47,305 bases of DNA, taken from NCBI GenBank assembly GCA_903957365.1, contig CAJBPB010000206.1, forward strand, positions 1-47,305. The letters run 5' to 3'. Source of the stretch: an uncultured Bacteroidota bacterium. GTDB taxonomy: Bacteria > Bacteroidota > Bacteroidia > Bacteroidales > F082. Of this stretch, positions 1 through 10,562 are shown in pieces. Position numbers and translations under genes: made by a program. The notes beneath the pieces are model-generated. The model worked only from the letters and a program-made list of their open reading frames with translations. It searched no databases and had not been told where the DNA came from. Numbering within the stretch: position 1 is the stretch's first letter; every line of letters begins with the position of its first letter.

Positions 1-1092
1 TGATTTCAATACCAATACAGTTTCCTGATTCGTAGGATCCATTTGATACGCTGTTTCCAAATAAGGCAATGCTTCTCTGATAATCACATTTGCTTGCTCT
101 GTCAGTTCATCATACTTCTTCGTTTCGGTTAATGGCAAATCATTTGCCTGCATCTGTAGTTTATTTGATTCGTTGATATATAATGCACCTAAATTATATA
201 TAGCATCATAATAGTCAGCTTTTATCTCAATTGCTTTCTTGTAATAACCTATTGCAGCTTCTAACTGATACATTTCTGGTTTTGTGTCATCGCCATAAAT
301 AGTACCCAAAACGAAGTAAATCGAATAATTTGTAGGGTCCTTTTCAACAAGGTTTTTGAGATCATCTACCACTTTTGCTCCTTGTCCCAGGGCAAGATAG
401 GAATTAATCTCTTCTAAAAGCAACCCGGTATCTTCTGGAAATTTAGCGCGGCCTGCGTCAATCGTTTTCTTCATCGCTTCAATATCACCCAAACTACGCT
501 GTGCCATGGCGATATTCTTATAAATGTCAGGTTTCTCAACTCCTAAACTCTGCATAACTCCATAATATTCTATTGCTTTATTGAAGTTTTCTCCTCGTAA
601 TGAGGAAAGGGCAGCATTTTCAATTGCCATAGTGTCCACCGATTTTATCAAACCAGCCACATCGTATGCTTTAATAAAATTATCTGTAGCGTTATTAAAA
701 TCCTGGGCATTGAATTTCTCAACTCCTATTGCAAAGTATTGCTGACTGATAGCATTAACACGTGGTAAGATGTCAATCATTTGTTTTTCAGTATCTTCTG
801 GATCAAGTTCCATTGCTTTCTTGAATGACTCCAGACTCTTAGGCAGTGCTTCAGGATCAATACTTCTGTATTGGTCAGAAAAAACAATGTTCAGATAAAT
901 AATCCCACGGTACATCCATGTTTTAGGATCAAGGGCAGTTTTTTCATTTACAATTGCTTTATCTATTGCTTCACGGGCTTTATCGTACTGCCCATTTTTA
1001 TTATACATAAAAGCATTCGTTCTTTCGGCTTTTTGCGCCATTGCAGCTGTGGTTGCGACAAGCAAGGCAAGCACCAATACAATTTTCTTCAT
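1..1092 (-). CDS. Secreted tetratricopeptide-repeat protein (3' part beyond window)
   Basis: The frame is open from the ATG at 1092 down to base 1, giving 364 codons with no stop, so the C-terminus lies outside the window. The first 20 residues form a clear signal peptide (MKKIVLVLALL...AMAQ), followed by helical repeats with TPR spacing, such as the stretches around residues 75-130 and 215-300, typical of periplasmic or outer-membrane scaffolds. It starts 51 bp downstream of gyrA on the same strand, so co-transcription is likely. A TPR gene after gyrA is an arrangement I recall from Bacteroidales. The specific partner is unknown; TPRs only indicate protein-protein contacts. Confidence 0.85.
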   Translation of the reverse strand, partial: MKKIVLVLALLVATTAAMAQKAERTNAFMYNKNGQYDKAREAIDKAIVNEKTALDPKTWMYRGIIYLNIVFSDQYRSIDPEALPKSLESFKKAMELDPEDTEKQMIDILPRVNAISQQYFAIGVEKFNAQDFNNATDNFIKAYDVAGLIKSVDTMAIENAALSSLRGENFNKAIEYYGVMQSLGVEKPDIYKNIAMAQRSLGDIEAMKKTIDAGRAKFPEDTGLLLEEINSYLALGQGAKVVDDLKNLVEKDPTNYSIYFVLGTIYGDDTKPEMYQLEAAIGYYKKAIEIKADYYDAIYNLGALYINESNKLQMQANDLPLTETKKYDELTEQANVIIREALPYLETAYQMDPTNQETVLVLKS

Positions 1093-1143
1093 GGTTTTAA
1101 TTTTCAGTTTTGTTAAGGTTTATATTCAAAATCTATACCAGAT

Positions 1144-3666
1144 TTATACTTGTTCCTCTGATGTAGAAACTTCGTTATTTTCTGCGTTATCAATTTGCTC
1201 AGTTTCTATCTCTTCTTCTGTCTCTGCGGTAACTTTCGCAACTGCTGCTATTTCATCGCCTTGCCTGATGTTTATCAACCTCACTCCTTGCGTTGCGCGG
1301 CCCATCAGTCGCAGATTTTCAATTGCAATCCGGATAATGATACCCGACTTATTGATAATCATCAGGTCATCGGTATCGGTCACATCTTTTATCGAGATAA
1401 GATCACCGGTTTTATCAGTGATATTAATGGTTTTAACACCTTTCCCTCCCCTATTTGTGATACGGTAATCATCTATATTGGAGCGTTTTCCATAACCGTT
1501 TTCTGAAACGACCAAAACATCAGATGCATTGTTTTCAATACAGATCATTCCGATTACTTCATCTTTCTCCGATGCAAGTCGAATTCCACGAACACCAGAG
1601 GCATTTCGACCCATTGGACGAACTGTAGATTCATTAAATCGGATGGCTCTGCCTGAGCGTAATGCCATAATTACTTCACTTGAACCGCTTGTTAATCTTG
1701 CTTCAAGTAAAACATCGCCTTCTCTTACAGTAATCGCATTGATTCCATTCTGACGAGGGCGTGAATAAGCTTCAAGACTGGTTTTTTTGATAATCCCATT
1801 TTTTGTACAAAGTATAATGAAATTATTGTCGGTATATTCCTTGTCTTTGAGATCCTGAACGTTAATAAATGCTTTCACATTATCAGTCGGATCTATATTG
1901 ATAAGGTTTTGAATTGCACGTCCTTTGCTTGTTTTGGTACCTTCCGGGATTTCAAAAACCCTGAGCCAGAAGCATTTGCCATTTTCAGTAAAAAACAGCA
2001 TATAATTATGATTCGTCGCTATAAACAAATGTTCTATAAAATCTTCATCTCTGGATTCAGATCCCTTTGCACCTTTACCACCACGTGACTGACGACGGTA
2101 TTCTGTTAAAGCAGTTCGTTTGATATAACCTAAATGCGAAATAGTTACAACTACTGCATCATCAGCAATCACATCTTCGATTCTGAATTCATCTGGAGAA
2201 TAAACAACGGTTGAACGTGATTTATCACCATATTTTTCTTTAATTATTATTAATTCATTTTTAATGATCTCATATCTCATTTCTTCACTACCCAATATTT
2301 CCTTGTAACTGGAAATGGTTTTAATGATCTCATCGTATTCTTCTTTAATTTTCTGAATCTCAAGTCCGGTAAGGCGTTGTAAACGCATCTCAAGAATTGC
2401 TTTAGCCTGAATTTCAGATAATTGAAAAGTATCTACCAATCCTGTTCGCGCTTCATCCGGATTTTTAGATGCTTTGATGAGTTGAATGACTGCATCAATA
2501 TTGTCAAGGGCAATAATTAATCCAAGTATAATGTGTGCGCGTTTCTCAGCTTCTCTTAAATCATATTGAGTACGACGAACCACTACTTCATGTCGATGTT
2601 CAACGAAATAGTGAATAAGTTCTTTCAGATTCAATAATCTTGGCCGACCATTTACCAGGGCAATATTGTTTACACTGAATGAAGTCTGCAATGCAGTCAT
2701 CTGATACAATTTGTTCAGGACAACATTCGGAACTGCATCTTTTTTAAGTTCATAAACGATACGCATTCCTGTACGGTCAGATTCATCACGTATATCAGAG
2801 ATTCCTTCAATCTTTTTATCATTAACAAGATCTGCTGTTTTCTTGATCATATCAGCTTTGTTAACCTGATATGGTATTGAAGTGGCTATGATCCATTCAC
2901 GATTGCTATGCTCTTCAAAATTTGTTTCTCCCCGCATAACAATTCGTCCGCGACCAGTCTCAAATGCTTCTCTGACACCTTCATAACCATAAATAATCCC
3001 GCCTGTCGGGAAGTCAGGAGCTTTTACAAATTGCATTAATTCGCTGATAGTAATCTCTCGATTATTGATATAGGCTATTGTTCCGTCAATGATTTCAGAT
3101 AAATTGTGTGGCGGCATATTTGTGGCCATTCCTACAGCAATTCCGCTTGCCCCATTTACAAGTAAATTTGGAATACCTGATGGCAGAACTGTTGGTTCTG
3201 TAAGTGAATCATCAAAATTTAGCTGGAAATCAACCGTTTCTTTATCTATATCAGCAAGCATTTCTTCTGCGATTTTACGCAATCGTGCTTCAGTATAACG
3301 CATTGCAGCCGGACTGTCGCCGTCAATAGAACCAAAGTTACCTTGCCCGTCGACCAACGGATATCGCAGTGACCAATCCTGTGCCATACGAACCATAGCG
3401 TCATATACAGAAGTATCACCATGCGGATGGTATTTACCAAGCACCTCCCCTACAATTCTGGCTGACTTTTTATAAGAACGATTTGATAAAACCCCTAAAT
3501 CGAGCATTCCATATAATACACGTCTGTGAACGGGTTTTAAACCATCGCGAACATCAGGAAGTGCACGTGAAACAATAACCGACATTGAATAATCAATGTA
3601 GGCTGATTTCATTTGATTCTCAATGTTAACTTTTACTATTTTTTCTCCTTCAAAAACCTCTTCCAT
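1144..3666 (-). CDS. gyrA: DNA gyrase subunit A
   Basis: GyrA, the DNA breakage-reunion subunit of gyrase (A2B2), which introduces negative supercoils. At 840 aa it is full length. The N-terminal topoisomerase IV/gyrase A domain holds the catalytic tyrosine Y124 in the RYTEARL motif (E. coli Y122). The quinolone-resistance region reads [10 protein letters not shown], with T85 and D89 at the E. coli S83 and D87 positions. The C-terminal six-blade beta-pinwheel carries a GyrA-box-like QSRGGKG (about residue 535) and a second RGGKG motif, which supports gyrase rather than topoisomerase IV. The tail is acidic (many Glu), which in other gyrases tunes activity. It is divergent from clpC and is followed by the TPR gene. 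Confidence 0.97.
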   Translation of the reverse strand: MEEVFEGEKIVKVNIENQMKSAYIDYSMSVIVSRALPDVRDGLKPVHRRVLYGMLDLGVLSNRSYKKSARIVGEVLGKYHPHGDTSVYDAMVRMAQDWSLRYPLVDGQGNFGSIDGDSPAAMRYTEARLRKIAEEMLADIDKETVDFQLNFDDSLTEPTVLPSGIPNLLVNGASGIAVGMATNMPPHNLSEIIDGTIAYINNREITISELMQFVKAPDFPTGGIIYGYEGVREAFETGRGRIVMRGETNFEEHSNREWIIATSIPYQVNKADMIKKTADLVNDKKIEGISDIRDESDRTGMRIVYELKKDAVPNVVLNKLYQMTALQTSFSVNNIALVNGRPRLLNLKELIHYFVEHRHEVVVRRTQYDLREAEKRAHIILGLIIALDNIDAVIQLIKASKNPDEARTGLVDTFQLSEIQAKAILEMRLQRLTGLEIQKIKEEYDEIIKTISSYKEILGSEEMRYEIIKNELIIIKEKYGDKSRSTVVYSPDEFRIEDVIADDAVVVTISHLGYIKRTALTEYRRQSRGGKGAKGSESRDEDFIEHLFIATNHNYMLFFTENGKCFWLRVFEIPEGTKTSKGRAIQNLINIDPTDNVKAFINVQDLKDKEYTDNNFIILCTKNGIIKKTSLEAYSRPRQNGINAITVREGDVLLEARLTSGSSEVIMALRSGRAIRFNESTVRPMGRNASGVRGIRLASEKDEVIGMICIENNASDVLVVSENGYGKRSNIDDYRITNRGGKGVKTINITDKTGDLISIKDVTDTDDLMIINKSGIIIRIAIENLRLMGRATQGVRLINIRQGDEIAAVAKVTAETEEEIETEQIDNAENNEVSTSEEQV

Positions 3667-3706
3667 TCAATAAATTCTTCTAATTAGAGTTTAATCCATT
3701 TGGTTG

Positions 3707-3714
3707 CAAAGATA
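3707..3714 (-). promoter_or_regulatory. gyrA: -7 promoter element of gyrA
   Basis: On the minus strand the bases read TATCTTTG, matching the Bacteroidota sigma-ABfr -7 consensus TAnnTTTG, 40 bp before the gyrA ATG. A TTG lies about 24 bp further upstream, slightly beyond the usual spacing. The match is by eye only. Confidence 0.45.
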
Positions 3715-3824
3715 CAAAAATTCAATATAGCTTTTTAACAACAAGTCATATCTTAATTTTATATGTCAACATCGAAATGTTAATATTTTTGACAATCAAA
3801 CAATTTTGGACTAATCTTTGTTTC

Positions 3825-3832
3825 TACTTTTG
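3825..3832 (+). promoter_or_regulatory. clpC: -7 promoter element of clpC
   Basis: TACTTTTG fits the TAnnTTTG consensus, with a TTTTG 16 bp upstream (3804-3808) as a possible -33 element. It would leave a leader of about 90 nt before the clpC ATG. The spacing is a little short, so the assignment is tentative. No CtsR- or HrcA-type inverted repeat was seen nearby. Confidence 0.35.
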
Positions 3833-3926
3833 GACAAACACTGAGAACATTGTTCACATTTAAAATTGTCAGGTGATTCATGGTGTTTTGTGAACTTAGG
3901 AGTAAATTATTTTGAAAAAATAAAAT

Positions 3927-6461
3927 ATGGATGCAAAATTTTCACCCCGCGTTAGAGATATACTGACATACAGTCATGAGGAGGCAGTGCGTTTGGGAAA
4001 CAATTATATTGGTATCGAGCATCTCTTTCTGGGAATGGTGCGTGATGGAGATGGCAAAGCCTTAAAAATATTGAAGGGATTTGGAATTGACATCGAATAT
4101 TACAAAAGAAGGATAGAAGAATCGATCAGGAATCCAAATGTTTTGCCTGGCGAACTTACTAATATACCATTAATGAAACAGACCGAAAAGGTTCTGAAGT
4201 TTACATATCTCGTTGCAAAAGAATTTAATAGTGATTTGATTAATACTGAACATTTACTATTGGCAATTTTAAAAGTTGGAAATAATTTAATTGCTCAACT
4301 TCTTGAAAGCGAAGGTATTGATTTTAATACTTATAAAAAAGAGCTGGTAATCCTGAATAATGAAATTCTTCCGGATGAAGTAAAAAGAGAAATTCCGAAA
4401 GATGAAATACCAGGTGATCCCATGGATGAAGATGAACCTCGGTTTCCACGTTCCGGCGGTAAAAAGCCTGAAGACGCCAAATCGAAAACGCCTGTTCTCG
4501 ATAATTTTGGACGGGATTTAACAAAAGCGGCTGCTGAAAACCGGCTTGACCCTATTGTTGGACGGGAGAAAGAACTGGAAAGAATAAGTCAGATTCTTAG
4601 TCGTCGTAAGAAAAACAACCCGATTTTAATTGGTGAGCCAGGTGTTGGCAAGTCAGCAATTGCCGAAGGATTGGCAATAAGGATTGTACAGAGAAAAGTT
4701 TCCCGTGCCCTTTTTGATAAACGACTTTTCATGTTGGATGTGGCGTCTCTGGTTGCAGGAACAAAATATCGCGGACAATTTGAAGAAAGGATGAAAGCCT
4801 TACTTAACGAAATTGAGAAAAATCCGGATATCATTCTTTTTATCGATGAAATTCACACCATTGTAGGTGCTGGAAACGCCAGCGGCTCACTTGATGCGTC
4901 AAATATGTTTAAACCGGCACTTGCGCGGGGTGAACTTCAGTGTATTGGTGCAACTACTTTGGATGAATACCGTCAATACATCGAAAAAGATGGCGCCCTG
5001 GAAAGAAGATTTCAGAAAATTCTCGTTGATCCTACTTCGCCAGAGGAAACGGTTGAGATTCTTAATAATATTAAGGAAAAATATGAAGATCATCACTTTG
5101 TAAGGTATGATCAGGCTGCTATTGATGCTTGTGTAAAACTGACAAACCGTTATATGTCAGACCGTTGTCTGCCAGATAAAGCCATTGACGCCCTTGATGA
5201 GGCTGGTGCCAGGGTTCATATTAATAATATCCGGGTCCCAAGTGAAATTATCTCGTTAGAGAAAGAACTTGAAGAGAATAAAATTAATAAAACAAAAGCC
5301 ATTGAACAGCAAAAATTCGAGAAGGCTGCCGAATTGCGCGACAATGATAAAAAAATCATAAGCAAGCTCGAACTTGCTAAAAAGCAATGGGAAGAACAAT
5401 CAAAACTACAACGCGAAGCTGTTACTGAAGAAAATGTTGCTGAGGTTGTAGCAATGATGACGGGTGTTCCGGTCACCAGAATTGCACAAAACGAAAGTGA
5501 ACGGCTTGTTCAGATGGAAGAACAGTTGCAGGATGCAGTTATTGGTCAGAATGAGGCAATTAAAAAAGTTGCCAAAGCAATCCGACGGAACCGGGCAGGT
5601 CTGAAAGATCCAAACAAACCAATCGGAACCTTTATTTTCTTAGGTCCGACGGGTGTTGGCAAAACTTATCTGGCCAAAGTTTTAGCAAAATATCTGTTCG
5701 ATACAGAAGATGCGCTCGTACGTGTTGATATGAGTGAGTATATGGAGAAATTTGCTGTTTCACGGCTGGTTGGAGCGCCTCCCGGATATATTGGTTATGA
5801 GGAAGGTGGACAGTTAACCGAAAAAGTCAGAAGAAAGCCTTATTCAATCGTTTTGCTTGATGAAATTGAAAAAGCGCATCCTGATGTGTTTCATTTGCTT
5901 TTACAAGTACTTGATGACGGTGTGCTTACTGACAGTTTGGGTCGTAGAGTTGATTTCAAGAATACAATAGTCATTATGACATCGAATATCGGTTCACGAC
6001 AATTAAAAGATTTTGGACAAGGTGTTGGTTTTGGAACATCTGCAAAGCAAAGCGCGAAAGCTACCTATTCGCAAGGTGTTATAGAAAATGCATTAAAAAA
6101 ATCATTTGCACCTGAGTTTCTTAACCGTATTGATGATATTGTAATTTTTGATTCACTCGAACGTGAAGATATACACAAAATCATTGATGTGGAGTTACGA
6201 CACCTATATGCCCGTATCCGTGACCTTGGCTTTAAAATTACGATCTCGGAGAAAGCAAAGGACTTTATTGCTGAAAAAGGCTGGGATGAGCAATTTGGCG
6301 CCCGTCCTTTGAAACGTGCAATTCAAAAGTACGTTGAGGATGCTCTTGCAGAAGAAATCATTAAATCAAAGCCAAAGCTTGGTGACGAGTTACAAATTGA
6401 TTTTGATGAGGAGAAAACGGAGATTACCATTAAAATCGAATCAGTAACGATCGATGAATAA
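3927..6461 (+). CDS. clpC: ClpC-type AAA+ unfoldase, ATP-binding subunit of Clp protease
   Basis: A two-ring AAA+ unfoldase that feeds substrates to ClpP. At 844 aa it has full ClpC length. Order of domains: double Clp_N repeat (about residues 4-150), first AAA module with Walker A GEPGVGKS at 236-243 and Walker B with DEIH near 307, a UVR-type coiled segment (about 450-485, FEKAAELRD) that distinguishes ClpC from ClpA and ClpB, and a second AAA module with Walker A GPTGVGKT at 573-580. A VGF tripeptide at 700-702 matches the ClpP-docking loop, so a ClpP partner is expected; none is in the window. It is divergent from gyrA. Aat, encoded at 16.4 kb, makes substrates that Clp unfoldases degrade in the N-degron pathway. 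Confidence 0.96.
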   Translation: MDAKFSPRVRDILTYSHEEAVRLGNNYIGIEHLFLGMVRDGDGKALKILKGFGIDIEYYKRRIEESIRNPNVLPGELTNIPLMKQTEKVLKFTYLVAKEFNSDLINTEHLLLAILKVGNNLIAQLLESEGIDFNTYKKELVILNNEILPDEVKREIPKDEIPGDPMDEDEPRFPRSGGKKPEDAKSKTPVLDNFGRDLTKAAAENRLDPIVGREKELERISQILSRRKKNNPILIGEPGVGKSAIAEGLAIRIVQRKVSRALFDKRLFMLDVASLVAGTKYRGQFEERMKALLNEIEKNPDIILFIDEIHTIVGAGNASGSLDASNMFKPALARGELQCIGATTLDEYRQYIEKDGALERRFQKILVDPTSPEETVEILNNIKEKYEDHHFVRYDQAAIDACVKLTNRYMSDRCLPDKAIDALDEAGARVHINNIRVPSEIISLEKELEENKINKTKAIEQQKFEKAAELRDNDKKIISKLELAKKQWEEQSKLQREAVTEENVAEVVAMMTGVPVTRIAQNESERLVQMEEQLQDAVIGQNEAIKKVAKAIRRNRAGLKDPNKPIGTFIFLGPTGVGKTYLAKVLAKYLFDTEDALVRVDMSEYMEKFAVSRLVGAPPGYIGYEEGGQLTEKVRRKPYSIVLLDEIEKAHPDVFHLLLQVLDDGVLTDSLGRRVDFKNTIVIMTSNIGSRQLKDFGQGVGFGTSAKQSAKATYSQGVIENALKKSFAPEFLNRIDDIVIFDSLEREDIHKIIDVELRHLYARIRDLGFKITISEKAKDFIAEKGWDEQFGARPLKRAIQKYVEDALAEEIIKSKPKLGDELQIDFDEEKTEITIKIESVTIDE

Positions 6462-6491
6462 ATGGATTTATTAAATAATTGAGTTTATACT

Positions 6492-6530
6492 AAGAGCAGT
6501 CACTTTCATTGGTGATCGCTCTTGTTATTT
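6492..6530 (+). terminator. Probable terminator of clpC
   Basis: An imperfect hairpin 30 bp after clpC: AAGAGC (6492-6497) pairs with GCTCTT (6518-6523), and TCAC pairs with GTGA inside it. It is followed by the T-rich CTTGTTATTT. The U-tract is interrupted, so strength is uncertain. Confidence 0.45.
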
Positions 6531-6636
6531 AAGGATTTAGGATATTTAAAATTTTGAAATTGCTTTCATTTAGAATGAATTGAATCTAAATTAAATCAAT
6601 AATAATGACTGATGCCTCAGTTATGGACTATTTTTT

Positions 6637-6644
6637 TACATTTG
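6637..6644 (+). promoter_or_regulatory. -7 promoter element of acyl-CoA dehydrogenase gene
   Basis: TACATTTG matches TAnnTTTG and lies 24 bp before the ATG of the acyl-CoA dehydrogenase, giving a very short leader. No convincing -33 TTG is visible. A fatty-acid-responsive operator was looked for but not seen. Confidence 0.4.
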
Positions 6645-6668
6645 CCACCTAATAATAACTAAAAATTT

Positions 6669-8447
6669 ATGAGCGACAAAACCACAGTAAAAGGCGGTGA
6701 ATTTCTTATCAAAGAAGTAGATATTGAGGATGTTTTCATTCCTGAAGAATTCGATGAAGAAGCCAGAATGATTGTTGATTCCTGCCACGATTTTCTTGAA
6801 AGTGAAATTTTTCCAAATCTTGATCGTATTGATAAACAGGAAGATGGCCTGATGGCTCAACTTCTTAAAAAGGCTGGTGAATTGGGTTTATTGGGATTAT
6901 CAGTTCCTGAAAAATACGAAGGTTTTGAGCAGTCTTTTTTAAATATCATGCGTGCAAATGAAGCATTAGGTTCGGGTTACTCCTATTCAGTTGCACTGAT
7001 GGCGCACACTGGAATTGGCACCTTACCAATTTTATATTATGGAAATGAAGAACAAAAACAGAAATATATTCCACGATTGGCTTCTGGCGAATTCATGGCA
7101 GCCTACTGTTTAACTGAGCCTGGTGCCGGATCTGATGCAAATTCGGGAAGAACTCATGCTGTTTTATCAGAAGATGGTAAACATTATATTCTTAATGGAC
7201 AGAAAATGTGGATTACGAATGGTGGATTTGCTGATGTTCAAACTGTTTTTGCCAAAATTGACAATGACCGTGTTTTAAGCGCGTTTATTGTTGAGCGCAA
7301 TTGGGAAGGTGTCACCATGAATCCTGAAGAAAAGAAAATGGGTATCAAAGGTTCGTCCACCCGTCAGATTTTTTACAATGATGTAAAGGTTCCGGTAGAG
7401 AATCTTCTTGGTAAACGTGGAGAAGGATTTCGTATCGCATTGAATATATTACATTTAGGAAGAATTAAACTTGGCGCAACTGTTGTCGGAGGCGCAAAAC
7501 GTGCTATCCTTCATTCGGTAAATTATGCCAATGAGCGCAAACAATTTGGTAAAAGTATCTCTGAATTCGGAGCTATTAAGCACAAACTCGCACAACAGGT
7601 GATTCGGACTTTTGCTACAGAATCTGCTATTTACAAATCAAGTAAAGACATACAGGACAATATATTACGCATGAAATCGGAAGGTATTGAACATGGCAGG
7701 GCCAACATTGAAGGTGTTGCCGACTTTGCTATTGAATGTGCCCTGATGAAAGTATATGGTTCCGAAGCATTGGATTATGTTGTGGATGAAGCAGTTCAGA
7801 TTTATGGTGGAATGGGTTTTTCATCTGAAACTCCAGTTGACAGAGCTTACAGAGATTCAAGAATCAATCGGATTTTTGAAGGGACTAATGAAATTAATCG
7901 CTTGCTTTCGGTTGATACATTGCTTAAACGCGGTATGAAAAATGATTTCAACTTGTTTGAGGTTGCCCGTCAGAGTTATGACTCCATGAATGAGTTTACT
8001 TCAATCCATGGTCTCTCCTATTTTGAGGAGAAAATGGCTGTTATAAGGAATTTGAAAAAGGCAATTTTAATGATGATTCCAGGATTTTCAGAAGCCTTTG
8101 GACGTAAAATGGCTGAAGAAGAAGAAGTTATGATGAATTTTGCGGATATGTTGATGCAGTTATATGCAGTTGAATCGACCACTTTACGTGTTAAAAAACT
8201 TGAAAATCTTAAGTTGAAAGAGGATATTTCAGTGTATCATGACATTCTGGATGTTTTAGTTTATGAAGCATCATCTATTGTAAATAAGTCAGGTAAAGAT
8301 GCCATAATGTCATTTGCAAATCCTGATCAACAGGAGAATATGTTGCTGGCATTGAATCAATTATGCAGTGTTAATCCTGTTAATATTAAAGATGCACGAC
8401 GCAGAATCGCCGACAAACTCATCGAAGATAATCTATATAATTTCTAA
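6669..8447 (+). CDS. Acyl-CoA dehydrogenase, long (about 590 aa) VLCAD/FadE-like type
   Basis: A flavoenzyme introducing the alpha-beta double bond in acyl-CoA during beta-oxidation, passing electrons to ETF. At 592 aa it exceeds the usual 380 aa by a C-terminal helical domain of about 170 residues, as in VLCAD/ACAD9-like and Bacillus FadE-type enzymes, which prefer long chains. The FAD-contact segment AYCLTEPGAGSDA lies near residues 140-152 and the signature with the catalytic base is FEGTNE, with E404. The next gene, a short acyl-CoA dehydrogenase, converges on it. No ETF, thiolase or hydratase genes are nearby, so chain length and pathway (fatty acid versus amino acid breakdown) are not settled. 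Confidence 0.9.
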   Translation: MSDKTTVKGGEFLIKEVDIEDVFIPEEFDEEARMIVDSCHDFLESEIFPNLDRIDKQEDGLMAQLLKKAGELGLLGLSVPEKYEGFEQSFLNIMRANEALGSGYSYSVALMAHTGIGTLPILYYGNEEQKQKYIPRLASGEFMAAYCLTEPGAGSDANSGRTHAVLSEDGKHYILNGQKMWITNGGFADVQTVFAKIDNDRVLSAFIVERNWEGVTMNPEEKKMGIKGSSTRQIFYNDVKVPVENLLGKRGEGFRIALNILHLGRIKLGATVVGGAKRAILHSVNYANERKQFGKSISEFGAIKHKLAQQVIRTFATESAIYKSSKDIQDNILRMKSEGIEHGRANIEGVADFAIECALMKVYGSEALDYVVDEAVQIYGGMGFSSETPVDRAYRDSRINRIFEGTNEINRLLSVDTLLKRGMKNDFNLFEVARQSYDSMNEFTSIHGLSYFEEKMAVIRNLKKAILMMIPGFSEAFGRKMAEEEEVMMNFADMLMQLYAVESTTLRVKKLENLKLKEDISVYHDILDVLVYEASSIVNKSGKDAIMSFANPDQQENMLLALNQLCSVNPVNIKDARRRIADKLIEDNLYNF

Positions 8448-8457
8448 TAGAAATTGT

Positions 8458-8497
8458 AAAAAAAAAGCGGCATCCATAAGGAATGCCGCTTTTTTTA
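8458..8497. terminator. Bidirectional terminator between two acyl-CoA dehydrogenase genes
   Basis: A strong GC-rich stem GCGGCAT (8467-8473) pairs with ATGCCGC (8483-8489). It is flanked by an A-tract on the left (8458-8466) and a T-tract on the right (8490-8497), so it works as an intrinsic terminator in both directions for the two convergent genes. Confidence 0.85.
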
Positions 8498-8510
8498 TGT
8501 GTAACTTGTA

Positions 8511-9653
8511 TTATTTTAAAATACTTTTTGAAATTACAAGTCGTTGAATCTGGTTTGTGCCCTCATAAATCTGGCATAATTTGGCATCACGCATCATTTT
8601 TTCCACTGCGAATTCTGTAGTATAACCATCTCCACCCATCACCTGAACAGCATCTGTTGTGATTCTCATGCCAGCATCAGATGCAAATAATTTGCACATG
8701 GCAGATAATTTTCCTGCTGATTTTTGTCCATTGTCATAAGCCCAGGCTGCATGCCATGTAAGTAATCGTGCAGCTTCGAGTTCGGTAGCCATATCGGCAA
8801 GCATGAAACTTACACCTTGATTTGCTGTGATGGGCGCACCGAACTGAATACGGTGTTTGGCCCAATCTAAGGCAGTTTCATATGCAGCGCGTGCGTTTCC
8901 AAGACTTAGCGCTGCAACACCGGTACGTGTACGGTCAAAGGTTTTCATTGCTATTAAAAAACCGGTTCCTTCATCACCTAAACGGTTCGATTCAGGAATT
9001 TCCACATCACGGAAAATAATTTCATTTTGTACTGAAGCTTTCTGACCCATCTTTTCAAGATGTGGTTTCATTTCAATTCCTGGAGAATCAGTCGGAACAA
9101 CAAATGCAGTTAAACTTCTGGCACCTTTATCAGGATTTGTAAGTGCAAAAACGGTAATAAAAGTTGAAGCTTCAGCGTTGGTTATAAACCTTTTATGCCC
9201 ATTCAATATATATTTATCACCATGTTTGATTGCAGTTGATTTGATTCCGGCAACATCTGATCCGGCATTGGGTTCAGTTAAGGCATAAGCGCCAACAGCC
9301 TGCTGTTCATTGATAATTCCGAAGAATTTTTTTTGCTGATCAGGATTGGCTGCAAGGTAAAGTGGCGTCAGAGCAAGTGTATTCGCATCAATACTTATTC
9401 CGATGCCAACACAACCGGCACCAAGTTCTTCAGAAGCGATCGCACTATCGAATATGCTATGGTCTTTTCCGCCAAACTTCTCTGGCATAGGCCCATTCAT
9501 GATACCTTCACGGTAAGCGGCTTTCACAACTTCCCATGGAAATTCAGCAAGCTTATCATATTTTAAACGGTTAGGAATGATCCAGCGATTGGCAAAGTCG
9601 CGGTATTTTTCTTTGATGGCCATTTGACGTTCGTCGAGTGAAAATCCGATCAT
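8511..9653 (-). CDS. Acyl-CoA dehydrogenase, short/medium-chain type
   Basis: A 380-aa flavoprotein of the standard acyl-CoA dehydrogenase size. It shows AYALTEPNAGSDVAG (near residues 125-140), typical of the FAD-binding middle domain, and IYEGTNQIQR close to the C-terminus with E364 as the likely catalytic base. This position resembles MCAD and butyryl-CoA dehydrogenase. It is the convergent neighbour of the longer dehydrogenase, sharing the terminator. Possible substrates are short- to medium-chain acyl-CoAs; glutaryl- or isovaleryl-CoA cannot be excluded. Confidence 0.92.
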   Translation of the reverse strand: MIGFSLDERQMAIKEKYRDFANRWIIPNRLKYDKLAEFPWEVVKAAYREGIMNGPMPEKFGGKDHSIFDSAIASEELGAGCVGIGISIDANTLALTPLYLAANPDQQKKFFGIINEQQAVGAYALTEPNAGSDVAGIKSTAIKHGDKYILNGHKRFITNAEASTFITVFALTNPDKGARSLTAFVVPTDSPGIEMKPHLEKMGQKASVQNEIIFRDVEIPESNRLGDEGTGFLIAMKTFDRTRTGVAALSLGNARAAYETALDWAKHRIQFGAPITANQGVSFMLADMATELEAARLLTWHAAWAYDNGQKSAGKLSAMCKLFASDAGMRITTDAVQVMGGDGYTTEFAVEKMMRDAKLCQIYEGTNQIQRLVISKSILK

Positions 9654-9717
9654 AATGCGTGTTTTATAAATAAGTATTTATCAAAAGAATAATTTACGAA
9701 AAAGTTTATCTGAATAG

Positions 9718-9725
9718 CAAATATA
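9718..9725 (-). promoter_or_regulatory. -7 promoter element of short acyl-CoA dehydrogenase gene
   Basis: The minus strand reads TATATTTG, a TAnnTTTG match 64 bp upstream of the start codon. No clear -33 TTG was found. Confidence 0.35.
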
Positions 9726-9791
9726 GTCAGAAATCGATTGCATTGAATAAAAAACATCTCAAAAAACGCATTTGTAGCCTGAAATGATAAC

Positions 9792-10562
9792 TTAGGTGTT
9801 GGATTGATTTAATAATATTTTGTCTGGATAGCTGATGTTTTCAAGAAAAAGAGCGTGCCCGGAAACTGAGAATCCAGCATTTGAGCGGTTTTTTGATTCA
9901 ATAACCTCTCTAAAACCTTCAATGGAAAGTGTTCCTTTTCCTATTTCTAACATTGTTCCAACAATGGCTCGAACCATATTTCTCAAAAAACGATCAGCAC
10001 TTATTGTAAATACCAGATTATCATCAAATTTCTGCCAATTTGCCTCTAGAATTTTACAATTATTCGTTTTCGTTTGTGTATGTAACTTTGAGAAACTTGT
10101 AAAGTCTTCATATTCAAATAAAACTCGGGAAGCCTGTAGCATAGCGTTAAGATTGAGATTTCCGTAATGAAATAAGGAATAATTATCGATAAATGGATTC
10201 TTTTTTTGATGTATGTAGTACTTGTAAGTTCTTGATATAGCGTCGAATCGTGCGCTTGCTTCAGGTGTTACTTCAAATAGCTCATACAAAACGATATCTG
10301 AAGGAAGAAATAAATTTATTGAGTTGATCAGTCTTTGAATGGCTTCGTTTTCCAGTGTTAAAACAAGGTCAAAGTGGGCATAATATATCTTCGCATGAAC
10401 ACCTGTATCTGTTCTTCCGCATCCCGTAAGTCTGATTGTATTCCCAAGTTTCAAAGTCAGGCACTTTTCTATTTCAGATTGCACACTTTTTGCATTGATC
10501 TGAGATTGCCAACCATGATAATTCCTACCATCGTAGGCCAGTTTAATAAAGTATCTGGACAA
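9792..10562 (-). CDS. truA: tRNA pseudouridine(38-40) synthase TruA
   Basis: Isomerises uridines 38-40 of the tRNA anticodon arm to pseudouridine. The protein is 256 aa, the usual length. It opens with KLAYDGRNYHGWQ, the TruA N-terminal signature, and has GCGRTDTGVHA with the catalytic aspartate at D52. Conserved RFLRNMVRAIVGTM follows in the C-terminal half. It lies upstream of the short acyl-CoA dehydrogenase on the same strand with a 138-bp gap, so linked transcription is possible but not shown. Confidence 0.95.
   Translation of the reverse strand: MSRYFIKLAYDGRNYHGWQSQINAKSVQSEIEKCLTLKLGNTIRLTGCGRTDTGVHAKIYYAHFDLVLTLENEAIQRLINSINLFLPSDIVLYELFEVTPEASARFDAISRTYKYYIHQKKNPFIDNYSLFHYGNLNLNAMLQASRVLFEYEDFTSFSKLHTQTKTNNCKILEANWQKFDDNLVFTISADRFLRNMVRAIVGTMLEIGKGTLSIEGFREVIESKNRSNAGFSVSGHALFLENISYPDKILLNQSNT

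Noticed and set aside
1144-3666. Open frames antisense to gyrA, clpC and uvrB
   Set aside because: They lie fully inside conserved genes, lack start signals and show no recognisable protein features; they are by-products of codon use.
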